DNA of 5,243 nt. Source: JBBQVS01 sp038211295. Lineage in GTDB: Bacteria; Chloroflexota; Ktedonobacteria; Ktedonobacterales; Ktedonobacteraceae. How positions within the stretch are numbered: the first letter of the stretch is position 1; each line of letters begins with the position of its first letter. The notes beneath the pieces were generated by a model. The model did not search any database. It worked only from the letters and a program-made list of their open reading frames with translations, and was not told the DNA's origin. The translations under genes and the position numbers were made by a program. Below are positions 5,089-5,243 of the stretch, piece after piece. The DNA lies in NCBI GenBank assembly GCA_038211295.1, contig JBBQVS010000132.1, positions 1 through 5,243 of the forward strand. The letters are read 5' to 3'.

Positions 5089-5243
5089 TTACTTGTGGCC
5101 CGATGGGGGACATTGATCGCAGGGACGGAGCGGCAAGCCCAGCACTTGCCGACGAATACGTTCGTCCTCGTTGAACACAGAGACAAAGTGCTTCCCACGC
5201 CGTTGCGCGGAAGCAAAGATGCGCGGGTAACGCTGCTCTGGCT
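5089..5243 (-). CDS. C-terminal end of an unidentified gene, cut by the window edge
   Basis: A frame open from the right edge gives 50 residues and a TAA stop at 5089-5091. It starts PEQRYPRIFASAQRRGK, continues HFVSVFNEDERIRRQVLG, and ends RPCDQCPPSGHK. The composition is protein-like (mixed charged, aromatic and aliphatic residues), unlike the Cys/Ser/Arg-rich readings of the other two minus-strand frames, both of which are also open here. The PCDQC and nearby His could be part of a metal site. The family is not recognised. It ends 16 nt before the methyltransferase start on the same strand, so the two are probably co-transcribed. Confidence 0.6.
   Translation of the reverse strand, partial: PEQRYPRIFASAQRRGKHFVSVFNEDERIRRQVLGLPLRPCDQCPPSGHK

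Noticed and set aside
5073..5216. Longer N terminus of the methyltransferase
   Set aside because: The 48 extra residues are Cys/Arg/Ser-rich and not domain-like, a good ribosome site precedes the Met at 5072, and another frame there reads as a protein end.

Overview
This 5.2 kb bacterial window has mixed GC content and carries mobile-element debris, short palindromic intergenic repeats, a secreted cell-wall enzyme and two small hypothetical genes. Its style (IS200/IS605 transposase next to an omega-RNA-like structure, REP-like hairpins, a large CHAP plus beta-propeller exoprotein, a nucleotidyltransferase-like two-gene pair) would fit Chloroflexota of the Ktedonobacter type. That assignment is an inference from gene and repeat style, not proven by a marker gene.

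Layout: (1) Positions 1-752, minus strand: the visible part of an IS200/IS605-type element. Read 5' to 3' on the minus strand it has a roughly 240-nt, densely folded non-coding region (about 515-752) resembling the HEARO/omega-RNA guides of IscB nucleases, then two tandem end-hairpin-like motifs (474-529), a perfect 16-bp stem hairpin (417-457), and an intact Y1 transposase gene tnpA (5-403). No nuclease gene is visible between the RNA and tnpA. (2) Positions 753-823: a REP-like palindrome abuts the presumed element end, followed by three tandem 18-bp units. (3) Positions 879-1862, plus strand: two small genes, a degenerate DUF6036-like nucleotidyltransferase with a duplicated and frame-shifted C-terminal tail, and a conserved-style hypothetical partner. 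(4) Positions 1986-4073, plus strand: a 695-aa secreted CHAP-domain peptidoglycan hydrolase with seven FG-GAP-like repeats, probably a seven-bladed propeller. (5) Positions 4074-4172: a convergent intergenic gap holding two opposed REP-like hairpins; one matches the palindrome at 753-784 with compensatory stem changes. (6) Positions 4173-5243, minus strand: a class I SAM-dependent methyltransferase, preceded 16 nt upstream by the C-terminal end of another gene that runs off the right edge.

The most interesting reading is that the omega-RNA-like RNA stands without a nuclease gene beside it, and that the sequence in its guide position is a copy of a dispersed REP-like palindrome. A related copy lies 3.3 kb away in the same window. 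If real, this would be a stand-alone guide RNA, possibly served in trans by a nuclease elsewhere, whose guide matches a repeat family. Both the RNA family assignment and the guide boundary need covariance-model and comparative checks.
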